Shown here: piece after piece, positions 24,220-35,567 of the stretch
How the letters are laid out: the number at the start of each line of letters is the position of its first letter
Numbering within the stretch: the first letter of the stretch is position 1
NCBI RefSeq assembly: GCF_002127325.2
Contig: NC_035436.2
Span: 31,073,058-31,137,057 of the forward strand
Direction of reading: 5' to 3'
Origin: Helianthus annuus
Taxonomy: Eukaryota > Streptophyta > Magnoliopsida > Asterales > Asteraceae
DNA length: 64,000 bases
Translations under genes and position numbers: made by a program
The notes under the pieces: model-generated
What the model saw: only the letters and a program-made list of their open reading frames with translations
What the model was told of the DNA's origin: nothing
Databases searched by the model: none

Positions 24220-24719
24220 TATGGAATGTTTACTCGCGCAAATAACAGTGTAGGTTTTTCTTTAATTTCATACAATTCTCAGTCTTGGTTGTAAATGTTT
24301 GAATCAGTGAACTCAATGGTTTTGATATATTTTTCAAGTTTCGGGAACTCTCAGTTTATTATAGGCATACCCGATAAAATTGATGATTTATTAACAGAAA
24401 GTGATCGTTTTGTATATTGTACTTCACTATGTAGGGCATCAGTTCAGGTACGTACCATAGCCCATGGTAGAAGGGTTGTAGCCTTACAATTGCATTTAGT
24501 TTTTGTCAAAGCGACGACCCGCTTGCGGTGTGCACATATAATGGGCCCTCGGAGGGTAAAAGTGAAATTGCACTGGTTTTAACGTTATTTTACTTATTTC
24601 GTGAAAATAACGTTAAAAGCGGCAGACGGTTAATCATGCATCATGTGGTGGCGTTGATAGCCGAAAGACAAAAGGGTCCATGCACTAATCAGCTTTTGTC
24701 CCGATTGTTAAGTGTTATG
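24220..24719. other. Unassigned sequence after the array
   Basis: No repeat partner or convincing gene seen. The longest open frame (24295-24582) has no recognisable domain. A GC-richer patch near 24440-24700 contains an AACGTTATTTT..AAAATAACGTT inverted pair. Confidence 0.4.
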
Positions 24720-24892
24720 TGTCTTATGTCCAAGGCTTGATGCAAAACTACTATCGAGTCCGGGATTTCATTGGAAACGGTCTCTCTATTCCTACGGGGT
24801 AGAGGTAAGGTTGTCTAAATCTTATCCACCTCTAACTCTACCTTAGTTTTGCTATTAGTGGGAGTTACTGAGTGCGATGATGATGATGAGTT
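24720..24892 (+). mobile_element. SINE-like 3' region with (GAT)n tail
   Basis: GGTCTCTCTATTCC, GGGGTAGAGGTAAGG, CTACCTTAG and GGGAGTTACTGAGT resemble the conserved 3' domain of TS-type plant SINEs. The block ends in a GATGATGATGAT tail at about 24877-24890. The 5' tRNA head and TSD were not identified, so the 5' limit is a guess. Confidence 0.5.
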
Positions 24893-24907
24893 TTTGTCGA
24901 AGCGCAT

Positions 24908-25246
24908 GAAGGGCTTTATGAAAAATTATACATGTTGCATCTTAATGGCTTTATACGTTTTTTTTATGAAGTCAAAGCACATGAAGGGCTTTATGAAAAT
25001 TATGACTCCCACTATTCTCACATCTCTATATTTTATTCTTACACTCTTTTACACTCTATCTCTCACTATATATATCTATGTATAGGGCTTTATGAAAAAT
25101 GATACATGTTGGCTTTCTACATTTTTTATGATGTCAAAGTGCATGGAGCGCTTTATGAAAATTATGGCTCCCACTATTTTTACATCTCTATATTTTATTC
25201 TAACACTCTTTTACACTCTAACTCTCACTATATATATCTATGTATA
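24908..25246 (+). repeat. Tandem duplication, unit about 162-177 bp
   Basis: Copy A 24908-25084 and copy B 25085-25246 both start AGGGCTTTATGAAAAAT and end ACTATATATATCTATGTAT. Each unit also has GCTTTATGAAAATTATG inside, a smaller internal repeat. Confidence 0.85.
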
Positions 25247-25374
25247 TATAAAGAGAGATAGAAAGGATGAATGTGTAACTCTCAAAATTATGAATTTTTG
25301 GTTTTGTATGATACTCAACCTTATACATCTGTGTGAGAGATAAAATGTATCCTTTAAATTAACTAAGTACCAGT

Positions 25375-25715
25375 TTGGTACTGACGTTTGGCGTTCCAGG
25401 TACCGGTTCGCTACTGGTTTTTATCTTCATATACCGATACCGTAACCGGGGTATCAGTTGGCACCGAGCTCATCCCTACCCCTGAAACTAAAAAAAAAAG
25501 TTGTACGATACCGTTGTTGTTCGTACGATACCTGTGATCAAGGATGAGCAAATGGTACCGGGTAGCAGTCCCAAACTTATCGAACTAAAAGACTATCAAA
25601 CTCAATCCGGTACCGACTTTTGGCATTTTATGTATCACGCTGGTGCTGGTTTTTACCTTCATGTACCGATAACGAACTGTTATTTTCGATACAAGTACTG
25701 GTTGACACCAAACTT
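25375..25715 (+). repeat. Degenerate direct repeats rich in GGTACCG
   Basis: Two related stretches (about 25370-25470 and 25600-25708) each carry GGTACCG, CTGGTTTTTA, CTTCAT and ACCGATA in the same order and end in GTTGGCACC or GTTGACACC. Similar GGTACCG-rich patches lie at 49530-49610 and 52640-52830. Confidence 0.6.
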
Positions 25716-25851
25716 ATAAGATTAAAAAGTAAAGAAAATAAGAATTTTATAATATTAAAATAATAAAACTATAAAAAAAACTAAAAACACTGTTCATTGC
25801 GTTTTGTTTTTAATATATAGACAAACACTGTTGATTGCGTTTTGTTTTTAA

Positions 25852-27535
25852 CTAGTTGACACTAACCCGTGCGTTGCAGCGAGATATTGCGTATGAATGT
25901 TTATATCACTATATGGGATATGAATTTTTTTTAGTTTATGCAAAATATATACTTTTTTGCTTTGTTTTCTACCTACAACACCACGTTAAAGCATTTTATT
26001 TTAATTGACAAAGAGCATTTTGAAGATAAACATATTATGGTTTTATAGAGTTAACTTTTAACCATAAATATTTTCCTCTAAGCTAAAAAAAAGAAAACTC
26101 AACAGTGTAGAATAGAGTTCGAAAGAAATACCATACCAAATTGTACTCATGAACCAAATTTGTTTCTTTGGTTCTGTGATATATATATATATTTTTTATT
26201 ATAAGCAATTGACTTCATAAGCTAATTTAGATGCCAAAGTCCATTTCCCCTTCCTTATATGTGAAATGTTATAGCATGCTCCTAGAGACACAACTTATTA
26301 CAATACACCAAAATTCCCCATTTGGTATTTTCTCTCCAAAACCATCTATTTCTCGGGTGAAAAAAAAAAAACCTGCATTAGAGGACGCCATCGAAACACA
26401 TGTTTTACATTGGGTAACCATAAAAAATTACATCGGCTGGTATCGTTATGTCGCGTTAAACAACCGTATTATATATCACTACAACTAATAATATGTGTTT
26501 TAATGTTAATAAAAGATTATAGAAACATATGAATAATGTTTTTTTATAATGCACTGTTTGTGAAATAGTTCTCACAGTTTTGAAGGATTTTAAAAGCGAT
26601 AATTTAAGATTTACGTACCTTAGTTCGAACATACCACGATAAATAGACATTATTAAATAACCTGTAAGGCTATTACTAAAATCCGTTATGATTATAGTAA
26701 AATATGAGTAATATTTTTTAGTTTGATGACAATCGATCATTAAGTTATGGAATTTGGTATGCATTTGTGAATACATGGCACGCTTAACAATATAAAAGAA
26801 AAGGGATTCATGACATTTTATCTTTGCACAAAATCAGAACACACCCTCACCCATATGCCCATCCATCCACCCCCATTCCCGCCACCGCCCCAGCCGCCTC
26901 CCCACTGCCACAGCCGCCTCGCCACCGAAAGATCCATGATCGCGTGTTGGTCGAAACCCTAGATCTACACCGGACTCCCCCTGACGTCGTTCACCGATAT
27001 CGCCGTCACATTTTCATCTGCAACCACTACCTCTCTATTGTCTTTCTACATCATCACGACACATAAAAGTCACTCCTTATAACGGCTATGCCGGTTTTCT
27101 GGCGGTTCTAAGTGGAGTATATATTAGATCTGTATTTTATTTGGTTCTTCTTAGGGTTTCAGACATTAGATCTGTGTTGTTGAAGCGGTTATTGATTTTT
27201 CTTGGAAAGGCTGAAGCAATTGTCAATTTATGTGGCAGAATGGAGTAGAAGGATTTGCGGCAGCCGATAGGCGGCGGCCGGCGGGGGTTATATAGGATGT
27301 GAGACGTTGACAAACAACGGAACGGTGTTTGGAGGAGGTGTATCGGTTTGGTTATTTTTTGTCAAACGGTGCATCGGTTATTCTAAGGCTGTTTGGTGTG
27401 TTTGGTAAAATAGCGGTTTATTTTTCTTGAAACGGTGGCAGTCTGATTGTAAGCGGACGATTTGTTTTTTAGACGTAACGGTTGAGTGCCGGTAGGAATC
27501 TTGGTTGATAAATGTATAAGGGTATAATATATAGA
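25852..27535 (-). mobile_element. Probable non-autonomous Helitron
   Basis: Read on minus, the 3' end is a weak hairpin (TGCAACGCA region) followed by CTAG at 25855-25852 and then T, the Helitron CTRR|T rule. A 5' TCTATATATTATACCC at 27535 resembles plant Helitron 5' ends. Ends are decayed and the flanking A is not present. The interior has a GC-rich segment that may be captured. Confidence 0.5.
26824..27300. other. GC-rich segment inside Helitron, possible captured host sequence
   Basis: Base composition changes sharply: CCACCGCCCCAGCCGCC near 26880, then CCGATATCGCCGTCAC and GGCGGCGGCCGGCGGGGG near 27265. An 80-codon plus frame (26824-27066) starts ATGCACAAAATC but is Pro/His-rich with no domain I recognise. 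Gene-fragment capture by Helitrons is well known. That this is such a case is inference. Confidence 0.35.
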
Positions 27536-27673
27536 CAATTAAAACATGACTGCTAGTTACTTTATTAGAAAAATAATTTCTTGGGCTACGGGCAAAACTA
27601 ATTTTTTTTAAATGTGATGTTTTTTTTTTCCAGTGTAATGTTTTTTTAATTGAAATGTTATGTTTATTTAAAA

Positions 27674-28471
27674 CTAGTAATAAGGTCCGCGCGCGTTGCC
27701 GTGCAAGGACATCACAAGTATGGAATAGATTTGTTCAAGGGTTAGGTAATGCATTAAGCATATGAAAACACGTGTTTCGACATATCTGATTGAACTCAAT
27801 GTAACATATATAAGTATTGTGATTGGATCACAACGTAAAGTAAATTGAATCTTTCTCGTACATCATAACTTATTCTATAGGATGAATTAAAGCTTTGAAA
27901 AAAAAGAAAAAAAAAAGAAATCACAATTTGACTCCACTCTGTCCGGAACAAAATTTCTGAAAACGTACATAACATAAGTAATAAAATGTATTATAATAAA
28001 AAAAAGTATATCCAAATGTAGACCAACTCGAATTGATACAGACGCATAGATAAAAATATGCACGTAAAAATGGTTTTTTAAACAAAAACGTGTTATATTT
28101 GACCTAACTTGTTTACAGAAAAAGTTTACGTCGAAATGTAGACACCTTTAAATTTATACGGATACGTACATAAAAATATGCACGGAAAAATAGTTTTTTT
28201 AAGTAAAAAATGATATTGGTAAACAAAAGAAATTAACGAACGAATGTTGTCGAAGGAAATTTAAATTAGTGAAAAGCTAGGGGCTAAAAATGTCAATTGT
28301 TAAAGTAGGAGAATAGTAAAATTAGATAAGGGACTAAAATTAATTACTCCAAAAGTGGAAGGGCCGTAGCAAAGATAAGGGGCTTGAAATGTAATTATGT
28401 AAAACTTTAGGGGGTGTAAGGCAAAGCCGGTGGGTATCCCCCACCGACTTTGTCTTTTAAGTAAGTATAGA
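27674..28471 (-). mobile_element. Non-autonomous Helitron, about 798 bp
   Basis: On minus it begins TCTATACTTACTTAAAAG near 28471 and ends with a GC-rich hairpin (GTCC..GGAC around GCAACGC) followed by CTTATTACTAG|T at 27674. The interior is AT-rich with repeated TTTACGTCGAAATGTAGAC-type words and no coding frame. The related copy at 48672-49370 shares the GGTCGGTGG 5' region. Confidence 0.6.
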
Positions 28472-28556
28472 ATGTTATGTCTTTTTTATATATTTATTAT
28501 TTATATGTTATAAATATAAAAAAAAACATAAAAAATGTTTAAGTAATGATTGAGAA

Positions 28557-28719
28557 GCTCCATGGATATCTTTGTATATATTCCATATTTAGATTATCAT
28601 TGTATTTAGGTTGGTATATATCAGTTTCCTTATTGTCAGGTCTTGTAATCCCTATATAATGGGTTTAATATTTCATCAATTATATAGAAAACATCAACCC
28701 TCAATATCATATGCGTTTA
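28557..28719 (+). repeat. 5' LTR of copia element
   Basis: Matches 48133-48295 (GGATATCTTTGTATA, TTGTATTTAGGTTGG, AATCCCTATATAATGGG). The extreme 5' end is mutated compared with the other LTR. Confidence 0.88.
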
Positions 28720-28732
28720 TGGTATCAAAGCC
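28720..28732 (+). other. Primer-binding site of copia element
   Basis: TGGTATCAAAGCC directly follows the LTR. It has one mismatch to the initiator Met-tRNA complement. Confidence 0.8.
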
Positions 28733-28777
28733 ATAACATGTAAACCCTAAACACCTTACTTTTTTTTCCGATCAACC

Positions 28778-31700
28778 ATGACCGACGACGACAACTCCAC
28801 AGGCAAACCGTCCTCCTCCAGTGAACAAGCTACGGCAAAATCACTTCATCTGGTGTATACGGTTACCAACATACAACACAAAGTCCGAGTTCTCGACGGA
28901 ACAAAGGTAACACTTCTTGGGTCAAACTGTTTATGCTTCATGCTAAGGGCTACGAAGTTCTACACCATATCGACGACACCGACCCACCGGCAGACACCGA
29001 TCCCGATTATGACTCATGGGCCAAAATCGACTCCATCGTTTTGCAATGGATCTACGGAACATTAATTATTTGATGATCTGCTGGTTCGTATACTAGAATC
29101 CAATTCCACTGCTAGAGAGGCTTGGGTCCATCTTCAATGTGTGTTTCTTAACAACAAAGGGTCTCGTGCAGCCACGCTTGAACATGCCTACACCACCCAT
29201 CGGCTGTCCGTGTGCTCCTCCATTGAAGAATACTGCTCCAAGTTGAAGGAAATTGGTGAACAGCTTAAAGACGTTGATCAACCGGTTCCAGAATCTCGCC
29301 TTGTTCTCCAGTTGGCTCGTGGACTACCGTCGGAATACGGGGTGACAGCCGCGTTGATCTATCAACAATCCCCTAAGTGGGATCTTGCGCGGGACATGAT
29401 TGAACGCGAAGCACAACGGTTGGTAGCTTTGGAGGCCAACCCGGTCCTTCTTGCAACCAACCAACCAACAACGCCACCTCCCAATACAGATGATCCCCCT
29501 CAGCGCTCAACTCCATGTAATCAAGACTCATCTTCTCAGAACCGGCTCGGTCGTGGACGCGGCCGCTGGAGAGGCAATCGGAACAACAATTGTGGCGGCG
29601 GGAACACCAATGGCAGCGGCGGCTGGAACACAAACACAAACAGCTACAGTCGGACATCAGAAGGTTCTTCAACTCAATTTTGTCCACCGTGGGCCCCCTG
29701 GAATATGCCGCCTTGCCCGTACCCTACCCAACCGTTTGGTTGGCCCAATTCTTCTAACCCGTGGCCCAACTCACAACAGGCCTCACCTTCTAGGCCAAAC
29801 TCCCAACAGGCCAACATGCTTTATAATAATGGATCTGCTTACAATGCCTTGAGCCCAACTAATCTAAGTGCAGCCTTTCAAAACACGCAACTCTCTGGTC
29901 AACCATGGAACTTTGGTACAAGTGCGTCCTCTCATGTCACTAACGAGCAACGGAAAATTCAAAATCCATTACCATTTACATTTTTAAATACTATTTTTGT
30001 CGGTAATGGCCAAGGGCTTTCAATTAAAGGATCCGGTCAAAGCTTTCACGTATTACCTAACAAAACATACTCTTTAACCGACATCCAATATTCACCACAC
30101 ATCGTTAAAAACCTTTTATCCGTTCGAAAGTTCACACGTGACAATCATGTTTATATTGAGTTTGACCCCTTTGGTTTTACTTTGAAGGATCTCAAGACTG
30201 GCCAGGCACTTTCCCGCAACAATAGCACGGGGGACCTCTATCCATTCACTTCACCGGCTCAAGTTTATCTCACCACTTCCGCTACTTCTCAATGGCATAA
30301 TCGTCTTGGTCATCCCGGGGCGCCAGTTTTAGATTTTTTATCTCGTAATTTGATTATTTCATGTAATAAACATCACTCTATGTCACTTTGTCATTCATGT
30401 CAGGTTGCTAATAGTAAAAGACTTCCGTTTTTTTATTCTAATACTCGTACATTATTCATTGTGATTTGTGGACCTCCCCGGTCACCAGCAATTCTGGTTA
30501 CAAATACTATATGGTTTTGGTTGACAATTTTACCAATTTTGTTTAGTCTTACCCACTAAAATTTAAATCTGATACATTCCCTACATTTGTTAAATTCCAC
30601 AAACTCATACACACCAAGTTTCATAGAAAAATAAAAGCATTCCAATGTGATTTGGGTGGGGAATTCGATAATCATCACTTTAAAAATTTTGCTCACAACA
30701 ATGGACTTGTCTTTTGTTTCTCATGTCTACACACTTCATCTCAAAATGAAAAGTCTGAACCTATGATACGTAGACTTAATGACATAATTTGTGCCCTCTT
30801 GTTTCATGCACACATCCCCCCAACTTTTTGGGTTGAAGCCCTCCATACGAGCACATACCTACACAATATTCTTCCCACCAAAAAGCTTCAATTTTTTACT
30901 CCCACTTTTGCACTCTACCATCTCCATCCTTCGTATGATCACCTACGGGTTTTTGGTTGCACGTAATATCCAAATCAATCGGCTACTCAACCACACAAGT
31001 TACATCCTAGATCTACTCGGTGCATATTCCTCGGTTACCCCAACAAGTACCGAGGTTATCGGTGTCTTGATCCTCAAACCGGTAAAGTTTATTTATCTCG
31101 CCATGTTATCTTTGATGAACTTGTATTTCCATTTAATGAACCGATCTCATCATCGTCCTATTCTTTCTTGGACGATGATCCTCACCCATTCGTGTTCTAT
31201 CCTACCCACATAGCACCTTCCGAGCCCATACCCACACCGCCCATACCCACACACGAACCATGTGTTTCACAACAGCCCATACCCACACACGACCCGCCGG
31301 CCCAACCCATTCCCCCACGGCCCACGGCCCACGGCCCACAATACTTCCCAAACCCTGGCCCCACGAACTACACTCGTACACCCACAAACCAATCAACACT
31401 CCATGACCACCCGAGCAAAAGCGGGTATTTCTAAGCCCCAAACCCGCCTTAACCTTCTGACTACCACCTCCTCACCTATCTCCCCTATCCCTAGCTCATA
31501 CGCTAAAGCTTTATCGGATCCAAATTGGCATGCGGCTATGCATGCAGAATATTGTGCTTTAGAGAGTAATGGTACATGGGAGCTTGTTCCACGTCCCACC
31601 AATAGTCCGGTTATTCGTTGTATGCGGCTTTTTCGCCACAAGTTTAAATCCGATGGATCGTTGGAACGTTATAAAGCCCGGTTGGTAGTTAATGGAAAAT

Positions 31701-31845
31701 CTCAAACGGTTGGAATTGATTGTGAGGACGCATTTAGCCCGGTTGTTAAACCGAACACTATCCGGACCGTTTTGTCTCTTGCGGTCTCTCGTTCTTGGTC
31801 GTTTCATCAGCTTGACGTCAAGAACGCCTTTTTACATGGTGACCT
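28778..31845 (+). pseudogene. Copia gag-protease-integrase-RT (N-terminal part), broken
   Basis: Gag starts at 28778 (MTDDDNSTGK) and shifts frame near 28910. The Gag core resumes (AREAWVHLQ, YCSKLKEIGEQL, RLVLQLARGLPSEY) in a frame open to 30559. The protease site is degraded: FGTSASSHVT at about 29911-29940 lacks the usual Asp. The integrase zinc-finger region (WHNRLGHPG, LCHSCQVANSKRLPF) is at 30294-30425. The catalytic core lies in another frame near 30640-30966 (CDLGGEF). A Pro-rich linker (31200-31400) leads to the RT start (LEPNGTWELV-like block, ERYKARLVVNG, DVKNAFLHGD), cut at 31845 by the insertion. Confidence 0.88.
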
Positions 31846-33544
31846 TGATACGCGCAAAATGCAACATATAAATTATATCAAATATGGCATAAAACTAACC
31901 CTTTTTTAGTACTAATGTTGGAAAAAGTATGTTTTTGTCTTCCTTTTGTATTTTCAGGATTAAATGAGCTCAAATTAACAAAAGAAGCAAAAAGACAGCA
32001 AAATCTAACATAAATACAAGAAAAAGGACAAAAGTGGATTGCCCGACCCCTCGACAGCATCCTCTCGAGCAAAACAAAGAAGGCAGAAGACAGAACACGC
32101 CCCGTGCTCAGCGAGCACGGGGCCGTGCCCAAGAAGCAGCAGAAAAGGCAAACTAATAGAAGCTTCTATTGCCCACCACGGGGCCGTGCCCAGCGGACAC
32201 GGGGGCGTGGTCAGAGTACTGCAGGCGCATTTATTGTAATTGCGAATTACAATTAATGAAGAAAGAGAGTGTCAGACGGCCACGGGGCCGTGCCCAGCGG
32301 GTACAGGGCCGTGTCCAGGCTTCCGTTCAGCCTATAAATAGGAGTGCTTGGAGCCATTTCAACTCATCCCTTAGCACACCACCTCTCTCACACTTCACCC
32401 ACCACCCACCACCACCATAACACCATCATCCACCACCATCATCCATTGTCCATCATAGAGTGTGTGAGTCGTCTCGGGATCCAAGATTGATCGTAAGAGT
32501 TCTTGACAATCAAAGGCCATGTTTACCTAAGTCTCTTACATCACTTAGTGAAGACAAGTGTCTAGTGTAATACTTTTTATTTTTAATACTTTGCACTTTT
32601 TATTTGGTTTTGTATTAATGACTTTAATAACTAGTTTCTTATGTTGAAGGTGATTCTTCCTTATCGTTTGTCCGTGGTGTCTTGACATTATTATACTGTC
32701 TATGTAAAATAAAAGATTTTCACCATTCATATCTCCACGGTCTATATGGAGGTATGTTGGCTACCTGGTCGGGGGTTAAGGGAACGGTTTGGTAAGAGTC
32801 TTGCCCTTGTTCAGCGTTTAGAGGTCCTGCAAGGGACCTGGGTTAAATTTAGTAGGATCTCCTTCAATACCCAAAGGTATTGGATGGCGGGGATCCAAAC
32901 TCTTTGACCCCCTCATAAGTTAACTACTATTAATACTATAACCCGGCTATTTAGGACTGTATCCCTGCTGACTCAGACTACTTAGTCGAGGGTAATGTCA
33001 CCTTCAAAAGAGGGGCCTACTATAATTTGCATTAATAACTTAATTAATTATCTTTCAATAATCCGACCCTTTAGGATTGTATCCTTGCTGACTCAAACTA
33101 CTGGGTTGAGGGTAACGTCACCTTCAAAAGAGGGGCCTACTACAATAACTAAGATAATCTCTTAAACAAGTGCAAAAGTGCGAAAATAATCAAAGGTTAC
33201 ACTATACACGAGTCGGATCCAAGTGATTCATCTTGTCTATCTGTTTTTATTTTTATTTTTTATTTTTCAGCATTTAGTTAGTTTTATTTTCTTAGTTTTA
33301 AAAATCTTTTCTAACATTTTGATTTGGTTAGACGTTGAGGATAAACCGGTACTAAAAGCTCTTGTGTCCTTGGACGACCTCGGTATCTTACCAACACTAT
33401 ACTACGTCCACGATGGGTGCACTTGCCCATATGTGTGTGTAGTGTTAGTAAATATCGTGTTTTATAAATTTTAAACTTGGCTAAAAAAGGTGTAAAAAGG
33501 GCTTAAAATATATACCTAAAACATATACAAACCCACACGCATCA
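31846..33544 (+). repeat. 5' LTR of element A, 1699 bp
   Basis: Starts TGATACGCGC and ends CACACGCATCA. It matches 37452-39130 except for scattered changes and a net 20-bp difference where a paired CACGGGGCCGTG motif is lost in the other LTR. A CCACCACCA-rich stretch lies near 32398-32450. Confidence 0.93.
32333..32340 (+). promoter_or_regulatory. TATA box of element A 5' LTR
   Basis: TATAAATA in CCTATAAATAGGAG, placed 20 bp after a paired palindrome (32281-32313). The second LTR has it at 37919-37926. Confidence 0.75.
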
Positions 33545-33550
33545 AGTTTT

Positions 33551-33568
33551 TGGCGTCGTTGCCGGGGA
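33551..33568 (+). other. Primer-binding site of element A, tRNA-Asp type
   Basis: TGGCGTCGTTGCCGGGGA, one mismatch from the complement of the plant tRNA-Asp 3' end. The sibling element B has the perfect form. Confidence 0.82.
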
Positions 33569-33856
33569 CACAAGGATTTTAAGAAAGTTAGGAATCAACG
33601 GCCTAATCATTTTTTTTATTTTCTTTTTATTTTTTTAGGATTTTCTTAATTTTTCAGCTTCTGCAGAGCTCAGCACGGGCCGTGCCTGCTGAACACGCCC
33701 CGTGCCCAATCTTTGGAACTTGCAATCCTGTTTTAAGTCAGACAGTAAGCTGAACACGGGGCCGTGTCCATTCAACACGCCCCCGTGCCCAAGATTCAGT
33801 TGCTGAAAACAGAACCGTAAGATCTCGACTGTTGGTAAATTCTGACACAAACATGA

Positions 33857-34510
33857 GTGATGATGATTTTTTTTTACTTTCGGCACTCTTATGGTACATG
33901 GTGTCAATTATGTGGAGGCGGACATAAAGATTTAGAATGTTATTTTCTAAACTATAAGCCCCACTATATAGACCCATCGTTTCCCCGTATCCTTAAGAGG
34001 GGCGAAAGTAAAAATAATCCTTATCTCTCCCTCGAAAGCGCCCAACCAGATATTTTAGGAGAGATGCTTCTTGATGAGCTATTTCAACTAGAAGATCTGA
34101 TTCTTAATTGGTTAAAAGAACTTAGGATGGATTTTCTAAATTCATCTCAAGACAATAACCAAGAAGAAGCGTTGGAATCGCATTCAAACAACCTCGTTGT
34201 TCCCGATAATACCTTCGACTCTAGCAAAGACGTGGACGATAGTCGTCCCTGTGTTGATTATGCCGTGAAGGACTCTCCATCAACTTCGTTTGATGCATAC
34301 ATAAACCTGAGCGATTTGGCATATACCTTCTTTAACGAGAGCCCGGAAAAGGGTTGGACTTGTCCACCTAAAATAAACATACGAATTACCCTCACCGACA
34401 ACCTCTTGCGTTCTCGTCTTAGTCTAGAGCAATTAAGGTATCTTAGGCACTTTGGGGTTGTTCCAACAAGTAAGGAACCGCCCGATACAGCTAAGTTCCT
34501 TAAGAAATAG
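33857..34510 (+). CDS. Unfamiliar retroelement protein ORF-A (217 aa) with a Gag-like zinc knuckle
   Basis: I do not recognise this protein. Near the N-terminus it has CQLCGGGHKDLEC, a CX2CX3HX4C knuckle with the same spacing as CEGCGGSHENWSC in the Gag of sibling element B, so the N-terminus may derive from Gag. The rest is acidic, with Leu-rich helical stretches (LLDELFQLEDLILNWLKEL) and Ser/Asp-rich linkers, and ends in a Leu/Arg-rich helix (RSRLSLEQLRYLRHFG). An ATG at 33853 (MSDDD) in another frame, followed by a nine-T run, may be the original start, displaced by one extra T. It lies between the leader palindromes and those at 34536. A knuckle-derived RNA-binding accessory protein is an inference only. 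Confidence 0.55.
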   Translation: MMMIFFYFRHSYGTWCQLCGGGHKDLECYFLNYKPHYIDPSFPRILKRGESKNNPYLSLESAQPDILGEMLLDELFQLEDLILNWLKELRMDFLNSSQDNNQEEALESHSNNLVVPDNTFDSSKDVDDSRPCVDYAVKDSPSTSFDAYINLSDLAYTFFNESPEKGWTCPPKINIRITLTDNLLRSRLSLEQLRYLRHFGVVPTSKEPPDTAKFLKK

Positions 34511-35123
34511 ACAAACTTCATAATCAGCCCCTCGACACGGGGCCGTGTCCAGCCAACACGCCCCCGTGTCCACCAAAAGATTCCCTTTTGACTTTTACGT
34601 CAGAATACGGACAAACTGTGTCAGGATCCGACCTGCACACGGGGCCGTGTCCAGCCGACACGGGGCCGTGTCCAGCACGCTGTCATTTTCAATAAATGCA
34701 GCCAAGAATTCTGCACATTTGGACCATCTAAGGACAGAAATTTGAAGGAATCTTCTCTCAGCTATCCTAGGTATGTTCTAAAAGAAGGTTCCAACAAACC
34801 ATCTTGTCCTTTCCTCTTTTATCCATTTCCTTCTTCTTCATCTTTCTCCAAAAACCTGCATTAAAGTTTGAAATTTCAAGCTTTGAGGAAGGGATTATTT
34901 AGTTTTGTTCAAAGAATCTTGTTAAAAATAAGTTGTATAACATTGTTTTAAGTTACTAATGTTCAAAAAGACTTCACAAGTTCAGAAAATAACTTAGAAC
35001 TTCAAGATTCCTTGTTTCAAAACTCTGCAGAAAGATGAACACGGGGCCGTGCTCATTGAGCACGGGGCCGTGTCCAGACCACTGTTTCAGCAAAATAAGC
35101 TATTTTCAGTTTGTTTTCGTAGA

Positions 35124-35567
35124 ATGTCGAGTGAAAACAGCGAGACATCTTCCGTGCATTCATCAAACAGTCGAAGAGGGAGAAGGCCTTCCATTGAGGC
35201 TACACTTGTGCACTATGTCATAGCATTAAGGGAAGCTCTCGATGAAATAATTTCAGTAGAGGAGGTCCTAATTGACTGTATCAACTATCTTACGGTAGGG
35301 CTGGAGAATAGCTTTCAAGAAATTAACCTCTTGCACCAGAGGTTAAATATTCTTGTAACACCTCCGATGGAACCCATCCTCCCTCAAGAGGATTGGAACC
35401 TAGCGCTTGAAGTTAACAACCCTACCGGGTGGGACGACATTCCGGCGGAACCTCCCCTTGAGCATCTACAAGAAATCCCGGTGGAAGTCGCAACTCCTCA
35501 AACTAACGCTAACGAGCCCTCTTTTCTTCTCCCAAGGGAGATAGAGGAGTGGCTCGCCGACATATGA
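35124..35567 (+). CDS. Unfamiliar retroelement protein ORF-B (about 147 aa, acidic, helical)
   Basis: I choose ATG 35124 (MSSENSETSSVHSSN); an upstream in-frame ATG at 35049 would read through the palindromic repeat. The N-terminus is Ser-rich then basic (SRRGRRPS). A long helical region follows (VHYVIALREALDEIISVEEV, IDCINYLTVGLENSFQEINL), with a Pro/Glu-rich tail. No transmembrane segment or catalytic motif is evident. It lies downstream of ORF-A in the same orientation, separated by 0.6 kb of non-coding sequence with paired palindromes. It is not similar by eye to any part of element B. Function unknown. Confidence 0.5.
   Translation: MSSENSETSSVHSSNSRRGRRPSIEATLVHYVIALREALDEIISVEEVLIDCINYLTVGLENSFQEINLLHQRLNILVTPPMEPILPQEDWNLALEVNNPTGWDDIPAEPPLEHLQEIPVEVATPQTNANEPSFLLPREIEEWLADI

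Noticed and set aside
26231..26776. Frames of 85 and 106 codons near 26.2-26.8 kb
   Set aside because: AT-rich, no domain, no start context, inside a decayed Helitron.
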